Source of the DNA: Novosphingobium sp. MD-1 | Lineage (GTDB): Bacteria; Pseudomonadota; Alphaproteobacteria; Sphingomonadales; Sphingomonadaceae | Assembly (NCBI RefSeq): GCF_001014975.1 | Contig: NZ_BBXA01000026.1 | Coordinates: 124,001-188,000, forward strand | DNA length: 64,000 nt | Direction of reading: 5' to 3' | Made by a program: the position numbers and the translations under genes | The notes under the pieces: model-generated | Databases searched by the model: none | Seen by the model: the letters and a program-made list of their open reading frames with translations, nothing else | Told to the model about the DNA's origin: nothing | In this document: positions 51,192 through 59,570 of the stretch, piece by piece | How the letters are laid out: each line of letters begins with the position of its first letter | Numbering within the stretch: the stretch's first letter is position 1

Positions 51192-52481
51192 CTAGCGCGC
51201 CACGCCCAGATCGCCCGAGCTGAAGCCGCGATCGCCCTGCGGGCCTTCCGCGTGGCGGGCGAACTCGATGCGCGCGATGGCGCGGTTGTGGACTTCGTCG
51301 GGCCCGTCCGCCAGCCGCAGCGTGCGCATGTGGGCATAGCTTTCGGCCAGGCCGAAGTCTTCGGACACGCCGCCGCCGCCGTGCGCCTGGATCGCGTCGT
51401 CGATGATGCGCAGCGCCATGTTGGGGGCCTGCACCTTGATCATCGCGATTTCCAGCGCGGCCGCCTTGTTGCCCACCTTGTCCATCATGTCCGCCGCCTT
51501 CAGGCAGAGCAGGCGGGTCATGTCGATGTCGATGCGGGCCTGCGCGATGCGCTGTTCCCAGATCGAATGTTCGGACACGCGCTTGCCGAAGGCGACGCGC
51601 GATTGCAGGCGCTTCGCCATCTTGGCGATGGCTTCTTCCGCCACGCCGATCGTGCGCATGCAGTGGTGGATGCGGCCCGGCCCGAGGCGCCCTTGCGCGA
51701 TTTCGAACCCGCGCCCTTCGCCCAGCAGGATGTTCGACGCCGGAATGCGCACGTTGTCGAGCCGGATTTCCATGTGGCCGTGCGGCGCGTCGTCATAGCC
51801 GAACACCGGCAGGAAGCGCTCGATCGTCACGCCCGGCGCATCCAGCGGCATCAGCACCATCGACTGTTGCTGGTGGCGCTTCGCCTCGAAATCGGTCTTG
51901 CCCATGACGATGGCGATCTTGCAGCGCGGATCGCCCGCGCCCGAGGACCACCACTTGCGCCCGTTGATGACGTATTCATCGCCTTCGCGGCGGATCGAGG
52001 TTTCGATGTTGGTGGCGTCGGACGAGGCGACCTGCGGTTCGGTCATCAGGAAGGCGGAACGGATTTCGCCGTTCATCAGCGGCTTGAGCCATTCCTCCTT
52101 CTGGTCGCGCGTGCCATAGCGGTGCAGCACTTCCATGTTGCCGGTATCGGGCGCGGAGCAGTTGAAGGTTTCGCTGGCCCAGCCCACGCGGCCCATTTCC
52201 TCGGCGCAGAGCGCGTATTCGAGGTTGGTGAGGCCGGGGCCTTCGAACGCGAAGCTGTCGTCCACATGGGCGCGGCCCGACTGCGGCGGCATGAACAGGT
52301 TCCAGATGCCCTGCGCCTTGGCGCGGGCCTTCTCCTCTTCAAGGACCTGGATCACTTTCCAGCGTTCGCCGCTGTTCTTCTCGGCCTTGAATTCGGCATT
52401 GCGCGGGCGGACACGGTCCTCGATGAACTGGCGTACGCGGTCACGCCAATAGACCTGGCGTTCTGTGGGGTCGAAATCCAT
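51192..52481 (-). CDS. Acyl-CoA dehydrogenase, ACAD10/11-like
   Basis: A 429-residue flavin acyl-CoA dehydrogenase. [22 protein letters not shown] is the FAD/substrate block, [16 protein letters not shown] follows, and the C-terminal [35 protein letters not shown] is the longer-chain-type signature. The catalytic Glu position is not certain from reading alone. Length and blocks match bacterial homologues of mammalian ACAD11. It heads a minus-strand unit with the Zn-dehydrogenase and phosphotransferase genes. A palindrome (52541-52556) lies 60 bases upstream. Confidence 0.9.
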   Translation of the reverse strand: MDFDPTERQVYWRDRVRQFIEDRVRPRNAEFKAEKNSGERWKVIQVLEEEKARAKAQGIWNLFMPPQSGRAHVDDSFAFEGPGLTNLEYALCAEEMGRVGWASETFNCSAPDTGNMEVLHRYGTRDQKEEWLKPLMNGEIRSAFLMTEPQVASSDATNIETSIRREGDEYVINGRKWWSSGAGDPRCKIAIVMGKTDFEAKRHQQQSMVLMPLDAPGVTIERFLPVFGYDDAPHGHMEIRLDNVRIPASNILLGEGRGFEIAQGRLGPGRIHHCMRTIGVAEEAIAKMAKRLQSRVAFGKRVSEHSIWEQRIAQARIDIDMTRLLCLKAADMMDKVGNKAAALEIAMIKVQAPNMALRIIDDAIQAHGGGGVSEDFGLAESYAHMRTLRLADGPDEVHNRAIARIEFARHAEGPQGDRGFSSGDLGVAR

Positions 52482-52540
52482 CTGTCCTCTCCTTGCGTCC
52501 GGGAAGAATTCACCGGGCATCGGGCGAATTCAAGCGAAAA

Positions 52541-52556
52541 CTAACTGTGCGGTTAA
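52541..52556. promoter_or_regulatory. Candidate operator at acyl-CoA dehydrogenase promoter, site 1
   Basis: CTAACTGTGCGGTTAA contains TAAC-N6-GTTA. A related TAAC-N6-ATTA palindrome occurs at 55056-55073 before another acyl-CoA dehydrogenase gene. A TetR-type regulator is a possible reader; none is encoded here. Confidence 0.4.
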
Positions 52557-52608
52557 AGCGGGCCTTGATCCGGAGCAAAACCGGTCCCGGGGGCTTCAGG
52601 CCCCAGCG

Positions 52609-54036
52609 TCAGGGGTGCAGCCCTCCCGCGTCGGGATCGCTGTGCGCCAGCTTGTCGAGCAGGGCGAGCCGCGCTTCGTGGGCGGCGCGATCGATCGGAA
52701 ACCGGCGCGCGATCAGGGCGGTGGCCACGGCGAGAAGGGCGGTGCAGACGGCATAGGCCAGGCTCAGCCGGTCTATCACCGCGGCGGGCACCGCGTCCGG
52801 TCGCGCGTTGGGCTGCAACTGCGCATAGCTGAGCAGCAGCCCGGCGGCGAAGATACCCAGCCCGGTGGCGCACTTGGACGCAAGGAACGCCCCGGCCGAC
52901 AGCGTGCCTTCCGACCGGCGCCCGGTCTGTTCCTCCGACGCTTCCACCACGTCGGCCACCATCGACCACAGCGCGATCGACGAGGTCACGGTGAAGGTGT
53001 TGGCCAGCAGCGTGCAGACGAACATCGCCACCAGCGCCGGCGTGCTGCCGTCCGCCGCCCAGAGGTCGCCATAGCGCAGCAGCAGCGGGCCGACCCAGAA
53101 CAGCATGCCCAGCGGCGCGGTGGCCGCCACCGCGCCCGCCTTGCCCCAGCGCCGCTGTGCCGGCCCGGCGAGCAGCGAGGCGCCGATGACGCTGCCGAAC
53201 AGCACGACCGGAAAGATCTGCAAGGCCGTGGGCGTGAAGCGCCAGACGTAGAGGTACAGGTAGTTCGACAGCGCGAAGGTGATGCCCTGGCTGGTCATGG
53301 CGCAGGCGATGCCGGCCATCACCACCAGGCAGGCGGGGTGCGAGAAGCTTTCGCGGATTTCACCCAGCGAACCGAGCAGTCCCTTGCCGGATGAGGCCTG
53401 TTGCGGCGGCCAGCCGGCGATGGTGCGGTGGAGGCCGATCGCCGAGCCGAGCACGCAGCCTGCCATCAGGATCGCGCCGGCGATGCCGAACGCGCGATAG
53501 CCTTCGCGGGCCAGCATCGCGTTGGGCAGGAACACGCCATAGGCCAGCAGCAGCATCAGCAGCCCGCCGCCCCAGGCGAACACGAAGCGGAAGCGGGTGA
53601 GGCGGGTGCGCTCGTCGTAATCGCGGCTGATTTCGGCCACGAGCGCGGCCGAGGGCACCTCGCAGGCCGCGACCAGCCCGCGCACGAGAATGGCCGAGAC
53701 CAGCAGCGTGGCGAAGCTGGGCGCGCCGGTGGGCGACCACAGCAGCACCCACGCGATCCCCAGCGGGATCGGGGCAAGGTAGAGGAACGGCAGGCGGCGG
53801 CCGAAACGCGTGCGCGTGCGATCGCTGACATGGCCGACCAGCGGATCGACGAGCCCGTCGAAGACCAGCGCGATCAGCAGCGCAAGGCTGACGAGCCGGG
53901 CGTCCATGCCCAGCACCTGGTTGTAAAACAGCAGCAGGAACGTGGAGAAGCCGTTGTCCTTGATCCCGTAGGCCACGCTGCCAAGCCCGGCAAACGCCGC
54001 GGTCCGCGTCGGAACGCGGCCTTCTATCGGGATCAC
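52609..54036 (-). CDS. GPH-family (glycoside-pentoside-hexuronide) cation symporter
   Basis: A 475-residue twelve-helix MFS-type symporter of the GPH/MelB group. GLVDPLVGHVSDRTRTRFGRRLPFLYL is the diagnostic block between helices 2 and 4, repeated in weaker form around ALWSMVADVVEASEEQTGRRSEG in the second half. The GTG start overlaps the stop of the SDR gene upstream (GTGA). In sphingomonads these proteins often accompany fatty-acid- and steroid-like catabolic genes, so the cargo need not be a sugar. Confidence 0.83.
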   Translation of the reverse strand: MIPIEGRVPTRTAAFAGLGSVAYGIKDNGFSTFLLLFYNQVLGMDARLVSLALLIALVFDGLVDPLVGHVSDRTRTRFGRRLPFLYLAPIPLGIAWVLLWSPTGAPSFATLLVSAILVRGLVAACEVPSAALVAEISRDYDERTRLTRFRFVFAWGGGLLMLLLAYGVFLPNAMLAREGYRAFGIAGAILMAGCVLGSAIGLHRTIAGWPPQQASSGKGLLGSLGEIRESFSHPACLVVMAGIACAMTSQGITFALSNYLYLYVWRFTPTALQIFPVVLFGSVIGASLLAGPAQRRWGKAGAVAATAPLGMLFWVGPLLLRYGDLWAADGSTPALVAMFVCTLLANTFTVTSSIALWSMVADVVEASEEQTGRRSEGTLSAGAFLASKCATGLGIFAAGLLLSYAQLQPNARPDAVPAAVIDRLSLAYAVCTALLAVATALIARRFPIDRAAHEARLALLDKLAHSDPDAGGLHP

Positions 54037-54881
54037 GCCGGCTGCCCGGCGTCTGCCATCTGCTGCAGGGCGTCGAACATCCCCGGCATGGTGGGATCCC
54101 AGCTGTGGCGCGGGCCGATGGTGATGCCGCCATCGACGATCAGCGAGGTGCCGGTGACGAAGCCGGCCGCGTCGCTGGCCAGGAACAGCACGGCGTCCGC
54201 GATGTCGTCCGGCTGGCCGCCGCGCGCCACCGGCTGTGCGCTTTGCGACATCATCGCGATCGCGCCCTTGGCCTGCGCTTCCAGTTCGGCCGGCATGTCC
54301 AGCGAACGGGTGAAGATGTTGGTGTTGATGAAGCCCGGCTGCACCGCGTTGACGCGGATCTGGTGCTTGGCGAGGTCCGCCGCCGCGCACTTGGTCAGGT
54401 GCAGCACCCCGGCCTTGGCGACGGCATAGGCGGTGGGCGAATAGCCCGGCCCGACCGCCGCGACCGAGGAAGTGTTGACGATCGCCGCGCCCGGGCGGCC
54501 GATCATGTGCGGGACGGCATAGCGGATGCCGAACGCCACCGATCGCAGCAACAGGTCCATCGTGCGGTCCCAGCCGGCCGGCTCGATCTCGTCGATCGTG
54601 GCGCGATCGCCGCCCGCGCCGGCATTGTTGAACACCACGTCGATTCCGCCGGTTTCGGCGGCAGCGCGGTCCATCAGCGCCTTGATATCCTCGGTCCGGG
54701 TCACGTCGCACCGCGCGGTGGCGATGCTGCCGTTGGTGGTCGCCGCCAGCGCGGCAAGGCCCTGTTCGTCGATGTCCGCCGCATAGACGCGCGCGCCTTC
54801 CGCGGCGAACTTGAGCGCGGTGGCGCGGCCGATTCCCGAGGCGGCACCCGTTACGACAACGGTCTTTCCTTCGAAGCGCAT
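54033..54881 (-). CDS. Short-chain dehydrogenase/reductase
   Basis: A 282-residue SDR with VVTGAASGIGRATA, FNNAGAGGDRATIDE, NTSSVAAVGPG (catalytic Ser), YAVAKAGV (Tyr-x3-Lys) and a late LIVDGGITIGPRH. The C-terminus is about 25 residues longer than standard and ends in MFDALQQMADAGQPA. It overlaps the GPH transporter gene and is divergent from an acyl-CoA dehydrogenase gene; it is probably a hydroxyacyl or alicyclic alcohol dehydrogenase of that catabolic unit. Confidence 0.85.
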   Translation of the reverse strand: MRFEGKTVVVTGAASGIGRATALKFAAEGARVYAADIDEQGLAALAATTNGSIATARCDVTRTEDIKALMDRAAAETGGIDVVFNNAGAGGDRATIDEIEPAGWDRTMDLLLRSVAFGIRYAVPHMIGRPGAAIVNTSSVAAVGPGYSPTAYAVAKAGVLHLTKCAAADLAKHQIRVNAVQPGFINTNIFTRSLDMPAELEAQAKGAIAMMSQSAQPVARGGQPDDIADAVLFLASDAAGFVTGTSLIVDGGITIGPRHSWDPTMPGMFDALQQMADAGQPA

Positions 54882-55055
54882 GGTTCTCTCCCGGCCCGGT
54901 CGGGCCTGTGTTCTGGACCGTGTTCCGGTCTGTCTGTTTGGCCGGGAGCTTAGGCGCGAATGGGTCTTCGTCAATGCCTTGGCGCTTGACGCTACGGCAT
55001 CCTTGCATCGCGCAAACCCTTGGAAATCCGCGCTTGCGCAAGCGCGGCGACTCGC

Positions 55056-55073
55056 CTTAACCTTGCGATTAAG
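55056..55073. promoter_or_regulatory. Candidate operator at acyl-CoA dehydrogenase promoter, site 2
   Basis: CTTAACCTTGCGATTAAG is an imperfect palindrome with TAAC-N6-ATTA. It lies 15 bases before the acyl-CoA dehydrogenase start and in the same divergent gap as the SDR/GPH operon promoter. Confidence 0.4.
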
Positions 55074-55087
55074 AGAGGAGCCCGAAC

Positions 55088-56248
55088 ATGTCTGATCTCG
55101 ACAGTTTCCGACAGGAAATCCGTGCGTGGCTGGAAGCCAACTGCCCGCCGGAAATGCGCGAGCCCGTGCGCGACGAAGGGGACATATGCTGGGGCGGGCG
55201 GCGCTTCCAGTTCAAGAACGCGGCCCAGAAGACCTGGCTCGAACGCTGCGTGGCCAAGGGCTATACCGTGCCGGACTGGCCCAAGGCCTATGGCGGCGCG
55301 GGCCTGTCCCCGGCCGAAGCCAAGATCTGGCGCGAGGAGTGCGCCCGCATTGGCGCCCGCCCGCCGCTGTCGAGCTTCGGCATCTGGATGCTTGGCCCGG
55401 CGCTGCTCAAGTTCGGCACCGAGGAGCAGAAGGTTCACTACCTGGGCCAGATCGCGCGTGGCGAAATCCGCTGGTGCCAGGGCTATTCCGAGCCCGGATC
55501 GGGCTCCGACCTCGTCTCGCTCCAGACCTTTGGCGAAGATAAGGGCGACCACTGGGTGGTCAACGGCCAGAAGATCTGGACCTCCTATGCCGACAAGGCC
55601 GACTGGATCTTCTGCCTCGTCCGCACGGACAAGACCAACAAGTACCAGGGCATTTCCTTCCTGCTGTTCGACATGGAAAGCCCCGGCGTCACCACCAAGC
55701 CGATCAAGCTGATTTCGGGCAGTTCGCCGTTCTGCGAGACGTTCTTCGACAACGTGCAGGTGCCCAAGGCGCAGATCGTCGGCCAGCTCAACCGCGGCTG
55801 GGACGTGGCGAAATACCTGCTGGGCCACGAGCGCGAGATGATCTCCGGCGCGGGCGGCAGCGACCGGCTGACCACGATCGGCGCGGTGATCGCGCGGAAC
55901 GGGCTGGAAGACCCGATCCTGCGCGCCGAACTGGCGCAGTTCGATGTCGATGCGCTGGCCTATACCGCGATGGGCGAGAAGTTCCTCGACGAGATCAAGG
56001 TGGGCAAGGCGCATCCGGCGCAGCCCAACATGATGAAGTATGCCGGGACCGAGCTGAACAAGCGCCGGCACGAATTGCTGATGGCCGCCGGCGGCAGCAC
56101 CGCGCTGGAATGGGAAAGCGAGGCCACCAGCGGCGGCACGCCCGCGCGATCGTGGCTGCGGACCAAGGCGAACTCGATCGAGGGCGGCACCAGCGAGGTG
56201 ATGCTCAACGTGATCGCCAAGCGCATCCTGGATCTTCCGGGGGCCTGA
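55088..56248 (+). CDS. Acyl-CoA dehydrogenase (large subunit type)
   Basis: A 386-residue acyl-CoA dehydrogenase. WCQGYSEPGSGSDLVSLQT is the FAD-binding block, VNGQKIWTSYADKADWIFCLVRTD follows, and the C-terminal WLRTKANSIEGGTSEVMLNVIAKRIL is of the FadE-like heteromeric type. In actinobacterial and proteobacterial steroid and side-chain breakdown, enzymes of this type pair with a second, shorter one to make an active alpha2-beta2 complex. Such a partner follows at 56368-57507. AGAGAGGAG precedes the ATG. Confidence 0.9.
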   Translation: MSDLDSFRQEIRAWLEANCPPEMREPVRDEGDICWGGRRFQFKNAAQKTWLERCVAKGYTVPDWPKAYGGAGLSPAEAKIWREECARIGARPPLSSFGIWMLGPALLKFGTEEQKVHYLGQIARGEIRWCQGYSEPGSGSDLVSLQTFGEDKGDHWVVNGQKIWTSYADKADWIFCLVRTDKTNKYQGISFLLFDMESPGVTTKPIKLISGSSPFCETFFDNVQVPKAQIVGQLNRGWDVAKYLLGHEREMISGAGGSDRLTTIGAVIARNGLEDPILRAELAQFDVDALAYTAMGEKFLDEIKVGKAHPAQPNMMKYAGTELNKRRHELLMAAGGSTALEWESEATSGGTPARSWLRTKANSIEGGTSEVMLNVIAKRILDLPGA

Positions 56249-56258
56249 CGCTTCGATC

Positions 56259-56294
56259 CCCCCTCCCGCTTGCGGGAGGGGCCGGGGGTGGGCC
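56259..56294. repeat. Short CTCCCGC hairpin repeat, copy 5
   Basis: CCCCTCCCGC TTG CGGGAGGGG CCGGGGGTGGGCC directly after the first acyl-CoA dehydrogenase gene. It is an inverted partner of the copy at 56318-56351. Confidence 0.75.
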
Positions 56295-56317
56295 GAACGA
56301 GGCGCCCCCCAAGCCAT

Positions 56318-56351
56318 GCCCACCCCTGACCCCTCCCGCAAGCGGGAGGGG
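56318..56351. repeat. Short CTCCCGC hairpin repeat, copy 6 (inverted)
   Basis: GCCCACCCCTGACCCCTCCCG CAA GCGGGAGGGG in the opposite orientation to copy 5. The two could form one long stem of about 34 bases in the mRNA between the paired acyl-CoA dehydrogenase genes. Confidence 0.75.
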
Positions 56352-56367
56352 AAACGGAGCAAACGAC

Positions 56368-57507
56368 ATGCCGCTCTACCATACCGAAGATCAGGCGATG
56401 CTCGCCGAAACCGTCACCGGCTTCATGGCCGACGAAGGCGGGATCAAGCAGCAGCTGCGCCACTGGCGCGACATCAACTGCCCGGACGGGTTCGGCCATG
56501 CGCTGTGGAAGCAGTTCGCCGAGCTGGGCCTGACCGGCATCCTCGCCGCCGAAGCCGATGGCGGGCTGGCGATGGGCCATGTCGAGGCCGGCATCGTTCT
56601 CACCGAAATCGGCCGCAACCTCACCCCTTCGCCGTTCCTGACCACGGCGGTCATGGGCGTGACCGCGCTGTCCGCCGGATCGGACGAGCTGCGCGGCCGC
56701 TGGCTGCCCGGCGTTATCGCGGGCGAGACGGTGCTGGCCGTGGCGATCGACGAAGGTCCCAAGCACCGCCCCGAACGCATCGCCTGCCGCGCCGAGAAGG
56801 CGGGCAATGGCTTCCGCCTTTCTGGCCGCAAGGACTTCGTGGTCCACGGCGCCTCGGCCGATGCCCTGATCGTGGCCGCGCGCACCGCGGGCAGCGACGG
56901 CGATGCCGATGGTGTCACCCTGTTCGCGGTCCCCAAGGATGCCGCGGGCGTGCGGCATGACGTGGTGCGGCTGGTCGACAGCGCCATGGCCAGCCACGTC
57001 ACGTTCGACAACGTGGAGCTGGATGGCGATTGCGTGATCGGCGAGGTCGATGGCGGCCGCGCGCTGCTGAACCGGGTGCTCGATGCCGGCCGCGTCGGCG
57101 CGGCGGCGGAGCAGATCGGCGTCGCTTCCGGCGCGTTCGACATCACCACCGCCTATCTCAAGACGCGCAAGCAGTTCGGCCAGCTGATCGGGGAGTTCCA
57201 GGCGCTGCAGCACCGCGCCGCGCATCTTTATTCGGAAATCGAGATTGCCGAGGCCGCAGTGATCAAGGCGCAGCAACTGCTCGATGCCGGCTCGGACAAG
57301 GCGGAACTGATGGTGGCCGTGGCCAAGGCCAAGGCGGGCAAGGTCTGCAACCTGGCCGTGCGCGAAGGCGTGCAGATGCACGGCGGCGTGGGCATGACCG
57401 ACGAGTTCGACATTGGCCTGTACATGAAGCGTGACCGCGCGCTGTCCGAATTCACCGGCGATCCGTTCTACCATGCCGAGCGCGTGGCGAAGCTGAGCGG
57501 ATATTGA
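56368..57507 (+). CDS. Acyl-CoA dehydrogenase (small, divergent subunit type)
   Basis: A 379-residue acyl-CoA dehydrogenase-fold protein. The N-terminal QAMLAETVTGFMADEGG, FRLSGRKDFVVHGASADALIVAART and C-terminal EGVQMHGGVGMTDEFDIGLYMKRDRALSEFTGD are family blocks. The usual TEPxxGSD flavin motif is replaced by a degenerate region (AVAIDEGPKHRPERI), as in the partner subunits of heteromeric steroid-type dehydrogenases. I infer that it pairs with the enzyme encoded just upstream. Confidence 0.88.
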   Translation: MPLYHTEDQAMLAETVTGFMADEGGIKQQLRHWRDINCPDGFGHALWKQFAELGLTGILAAEADGGLAMGHVEAGIVLTEIGRNLTPSPFLTTAVMGVTALSAGSDELRGRWLPGVIAGETVLAVAIDEGPKHRPERIACRAEKAGNGFRLSGRKDFVVHGASADALIVAARTAGSDGDADGVTLFAVPKDAAGVRHDVVRLVDSAMASHVTFDNVELDGDCVIGEVDGGRALLNRVLDAGRVGAAAEQIGVASGAFDITTAYLKTRKQFGQLIGEFQALQHRAAHLYSEIEIAEAAVIKAQQLLDAGSDKAELMVAVAKAKAGKVCNLAVREGVQMHGGVGMTDEFDIGLYMKRDRALSEFTGDPFYHAERVAKLSGY

Positions 57508-57552
57508 CCCTGATTGCCCTTCCCGTGCGGAAGGAAAGCGAAAGGCACTGAC

Positions 57553-58356
57553 ATGGATTTCAGCAAGCTGTTCAGCCTTGAAGGCCGCGTCGCGGTGATT
57601 ACCGGCGGATCGCGCGGGATCGGCCGGATGCTGGCCGAGGGGTTCCTCGCCGCCGGTTGCGCGAAGGTCTACATCACCGCGCGCAAGGCGGCGGTGGTAG
57701 AGGAAACCGCGCGCGAACTGGGCGATCGCGTGATCGCGCTGCCGGGCGACATTTCCACGCTCGCCGGGATCGAGGCGCTGGCCGAGGATCTGGCGAAGCT
57801 GGAGCCCAAGATCGACATCCTGGTCAACAACGCCGGCGTGGCGTGGGGCGCGGACTTCGAGGACTTCCCCGAAGGCGGCTGGGACAAGGTGATGAACCTC
57901 AACGTCAAGACGCCGTTCTTCCTCACGCAGAAGCTGCACGGTCTGCTCAAGGCGGCCGCGTCGGCGGGGCAGCCGGCCAAGGTCATTAACATCGCCTCGA
58001 TCGACGGGATGCGGGTCAACCCGTGGGAAACCTACAGCTACCAGGCGTCCAAGGCGGCGGTGATCCACCTGACCCGCCGCATGGCGGCACGGCTGATCAA
58101 GGACAACATCGTCGTCACCTGCATCGCACCCGGCGCCTACCCTTCGGAAATGAACAAGGTGGCGGCGCGCAAGCCGGAGGAATCGGCACGCGGCATCCCG
58201 TCGGGGCGGATCGGTGGCGTCGAGGATATCGCCGGCGGTGCGATCTACCTGGCCAGCCGCGCGGGCGACTATGTCGTCGGCACGACGATCCCGATCGACG
58301 GCGGCATCGTCAACGCCTGGATCCCGAGCGACTTCGTCGATCCTTCGGGCCATTGA
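57553..58356 (+). CDS. Short-chain dehydrogenase/reductase, 3-oxoacyl-ACP reductase-like
   Basis: A 267-residue SDR with ITGGSRGIGRMLAEGFLAAG, VNNAGVAWGADFEDFPEGGWD, catalytic Ser in NIASIDGMR and YSYQASKAAV with Tyr-x3-Lys, then TIPIDGGIVN. The LFSLEGRVAVITGG opening is common to rhamnolipid- and acyl-reductase-like SDRs. It follows the second acyl-CoA dehydrogenase by 45 bases, so it probably acts on the same CoA-ester route. A hairpin separates it from gmk. Confidence 0.87.
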   Translation: MDFSKLFSLEGRVAVITGGSRGIGRMLAEGFLAAGCAKVYITARKAAVVEETARELGDRVIALPGDISTLAGIEALAEDLAKLEPKIDILVNNAGVAWGADFEDFPEGGWDKVMNLNVKTPFFLTQKLHGLLKAAASAGQPAKVINIASIDGMRVNPWETYSYQASKAAVIHLTRRMAARLIKDNIVVTCIAPGAYPSEMNKVAARKPEESARGIPSGRIGGVEDIAGGAIYLASRAGDYVVGTTIPIDGGIVNAWIPSDFVDPSGH

Positions 58357-58384
58357 GCCGGCCTTCGGGGCACTGAGGCCGATC

Positions 58385-58409
58385 GCCGGCAGGTTGCCCG
58401 CCTGCCGGC
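58385..58409. terminator. Convergent hairpin between SDR and gmk
   Basis: GCCGGCAGG pairs with CCTGCCGGC around TTGCCCG. There is no T-run on either strand. It is placed where both converging transcripts should end. Confidence 0.5.
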
Positions 58410-58418
58410 GCGCCCGCT

Positions 58419-59072
58419 CTATCCCCGCGTCAGTTCGCGGACGAAGCCGATCAGCCCGGTCTGGCGCGCGCGCTTCATCCGTTCGGCGGCGAGGATCTGC
58501 TTCACCTTGTCGAAGCAGCTCTGGATGTCATCGTTGACCACGACATAGTCGTAGCCGTCCCAGTGGCTGATTTCGGCCTGCGCGCGGGCCATGCGGCTGG
58601 CGATCACTTCGGCGCTGTCGGTGCCGCGCCCGGTCAGGCGGCGGTGCAGCTCGTCCAGGCTGGGCGGCAGGATGAACACGCGCACCACATCGGTTTCCGC
58701 CTTCTGGTAAAGCTGCTGCGTGCCCTGCCAGTCGATATCGAACAGGAAATCGCGCCCTTCCTTCAGGCCCGCGCGGATCTGCGCCTTGGGCGTGCCATAG
58801 CTGTTGCCGAAGACATGCGCCCATTCGTAGAACGCGCTTTCCTCCACCATGCGGTCGAATTCCGCCTGGCTGACGAAGTAGTAGTCCTTGCCGTCGACCT
58901 CGCCCGGCCGCATCGGGCGGGTGGTGACCGACACCGACATCGCGATCTCGTCGTCCTCGTCCAGCAGCTTGCGCGCGATCGTCGTCTTGCCCGCGCCCGA
59001 TGGCGATGACAGGATGAACATCAGCCCCCTGCGATGGAGCGTATCCGTGGTATGCGTGGTGCTATCGGCCAT
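58419..59072 (-). CDS. gmk: Guanylate kinase
   Basis: A 217-residue kinase that converts GMP and ATP to GDP and ADP. The P-loop SSPSGAGKTTIA, SVTTRPMRPGEVDGKDYYFV (GMP-binding), EWAHVFGNSYGTP and the LID-region VFILPPSLDELHRRL are intact. I chose the ATG at 59072 (MADSTTH). The frame is open further upstream only because a tandem-repeat stretch there lacks stops. It is essential for guanine nucleotide supply. Confidence 0.95.
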   Translation of the reverse strand: MADSTTHTTDTLHRRGLMFILSSPSGAGKTTIARKLLDEDDEIAMSVSVTTRPMRPGEVDGKDYYFVSQAEFDRMVEESAFYEWAHVFGNSYGTPKAQIRAGLKEGRDFLFDIDWQGTQQLYQKAETDVVRVFILPPSLDELHRRLTGRGTDSAEVIASRMARAQAEISHWDGYDYVVVNDDIQSCFDKVKQILAAERMKRARQTGLIGFVRELTRG

Positions 59073-59097
59073 GCGTGCTAGTGGCGCATGGACAAGG

Positions 59098-59142
59098 CGG
59101 TGGTCAAGGCCGTGGTCAGGGTCGTGGTCAGGGTCGTTACTG
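59098..59142. repeat. Short 12-base tandem repeat between gmk and the VOC gene
   Basis: About three imperfect copies of GTGGTCAGGGTC lie in tandem in the divergent gap upstream of gmk and the VOC gene. Being 12 bases long, the unit keeps frame, which leaves long open frames running through it. It may be a variable-number locus. Confidence 0.6.
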
Positions 59143-59170
59143 GGCGGCGAGCCGCTGGCGGGAGCAAGGG

Positions 59171-59548
59171 ATGGACATTCAGAGGCTCGATCACGTGCAA
59201 CTGGCCATGCCACCGGGCGGAGAGGACCGCGCGCGGGCGTTCTACCGCGACGTGCTGGGCATTCGTGAAGTGCCCAAGCCGCCGCATCTGGCGAAGCTGG
59301 GCGGCTGCTGGTTCGAACGCGATGCCGTCAAGGTCCACCTCGGCGTCGATCCCGACTTCCGCCCGGTGCATAAAGCCCACGTCGCGTTCATCGTGGCGCA
59401 TCTTGGCGATCTGGTGCGGAAGCTGGAACATGCCGGCTGCTACGTGATCCGCGACGAGGCGTCGCGCGATGGCTACCAGCACGCCTATGTCGACGACCCG
59501 TTCGGCAACCGGCTGGAACTGATGGAGCTTTCGGCCCGGCTTCGCTGA
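59171..59548 (+). CDS. VOC-family protein
   Basis: A 125-residue vicinal oxygen chelate protein. LDHVQLAMPPGGEDRARAFYRDVLGI, CWFERDAVKVHLGVDPDF and the C-terminal DPFGNRLELMEL are typical of glyoxalase-like single-domain proteins. Metal ligands appear as His (LDHVQ), His (VKVHLG) and Glu (LELMEL). It starts after the tandem-repeat gap. The substrate is unknown. Confidence 0.82.
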   Translation: MDIQRLDHVQLAMPPGGEDRARAFYRDVLGIREVPKPPHLAKLGGCWFERDAVKVHLGVDPDFRPVHKAHVAFIVAHLGDLVRKLEHAGCYVIRDEASRDGYQHAYVDDPFGNRLELMELSARLR

Positions 59549-59570
59549 CGGCTGCAGGCGGACCGCCGGG

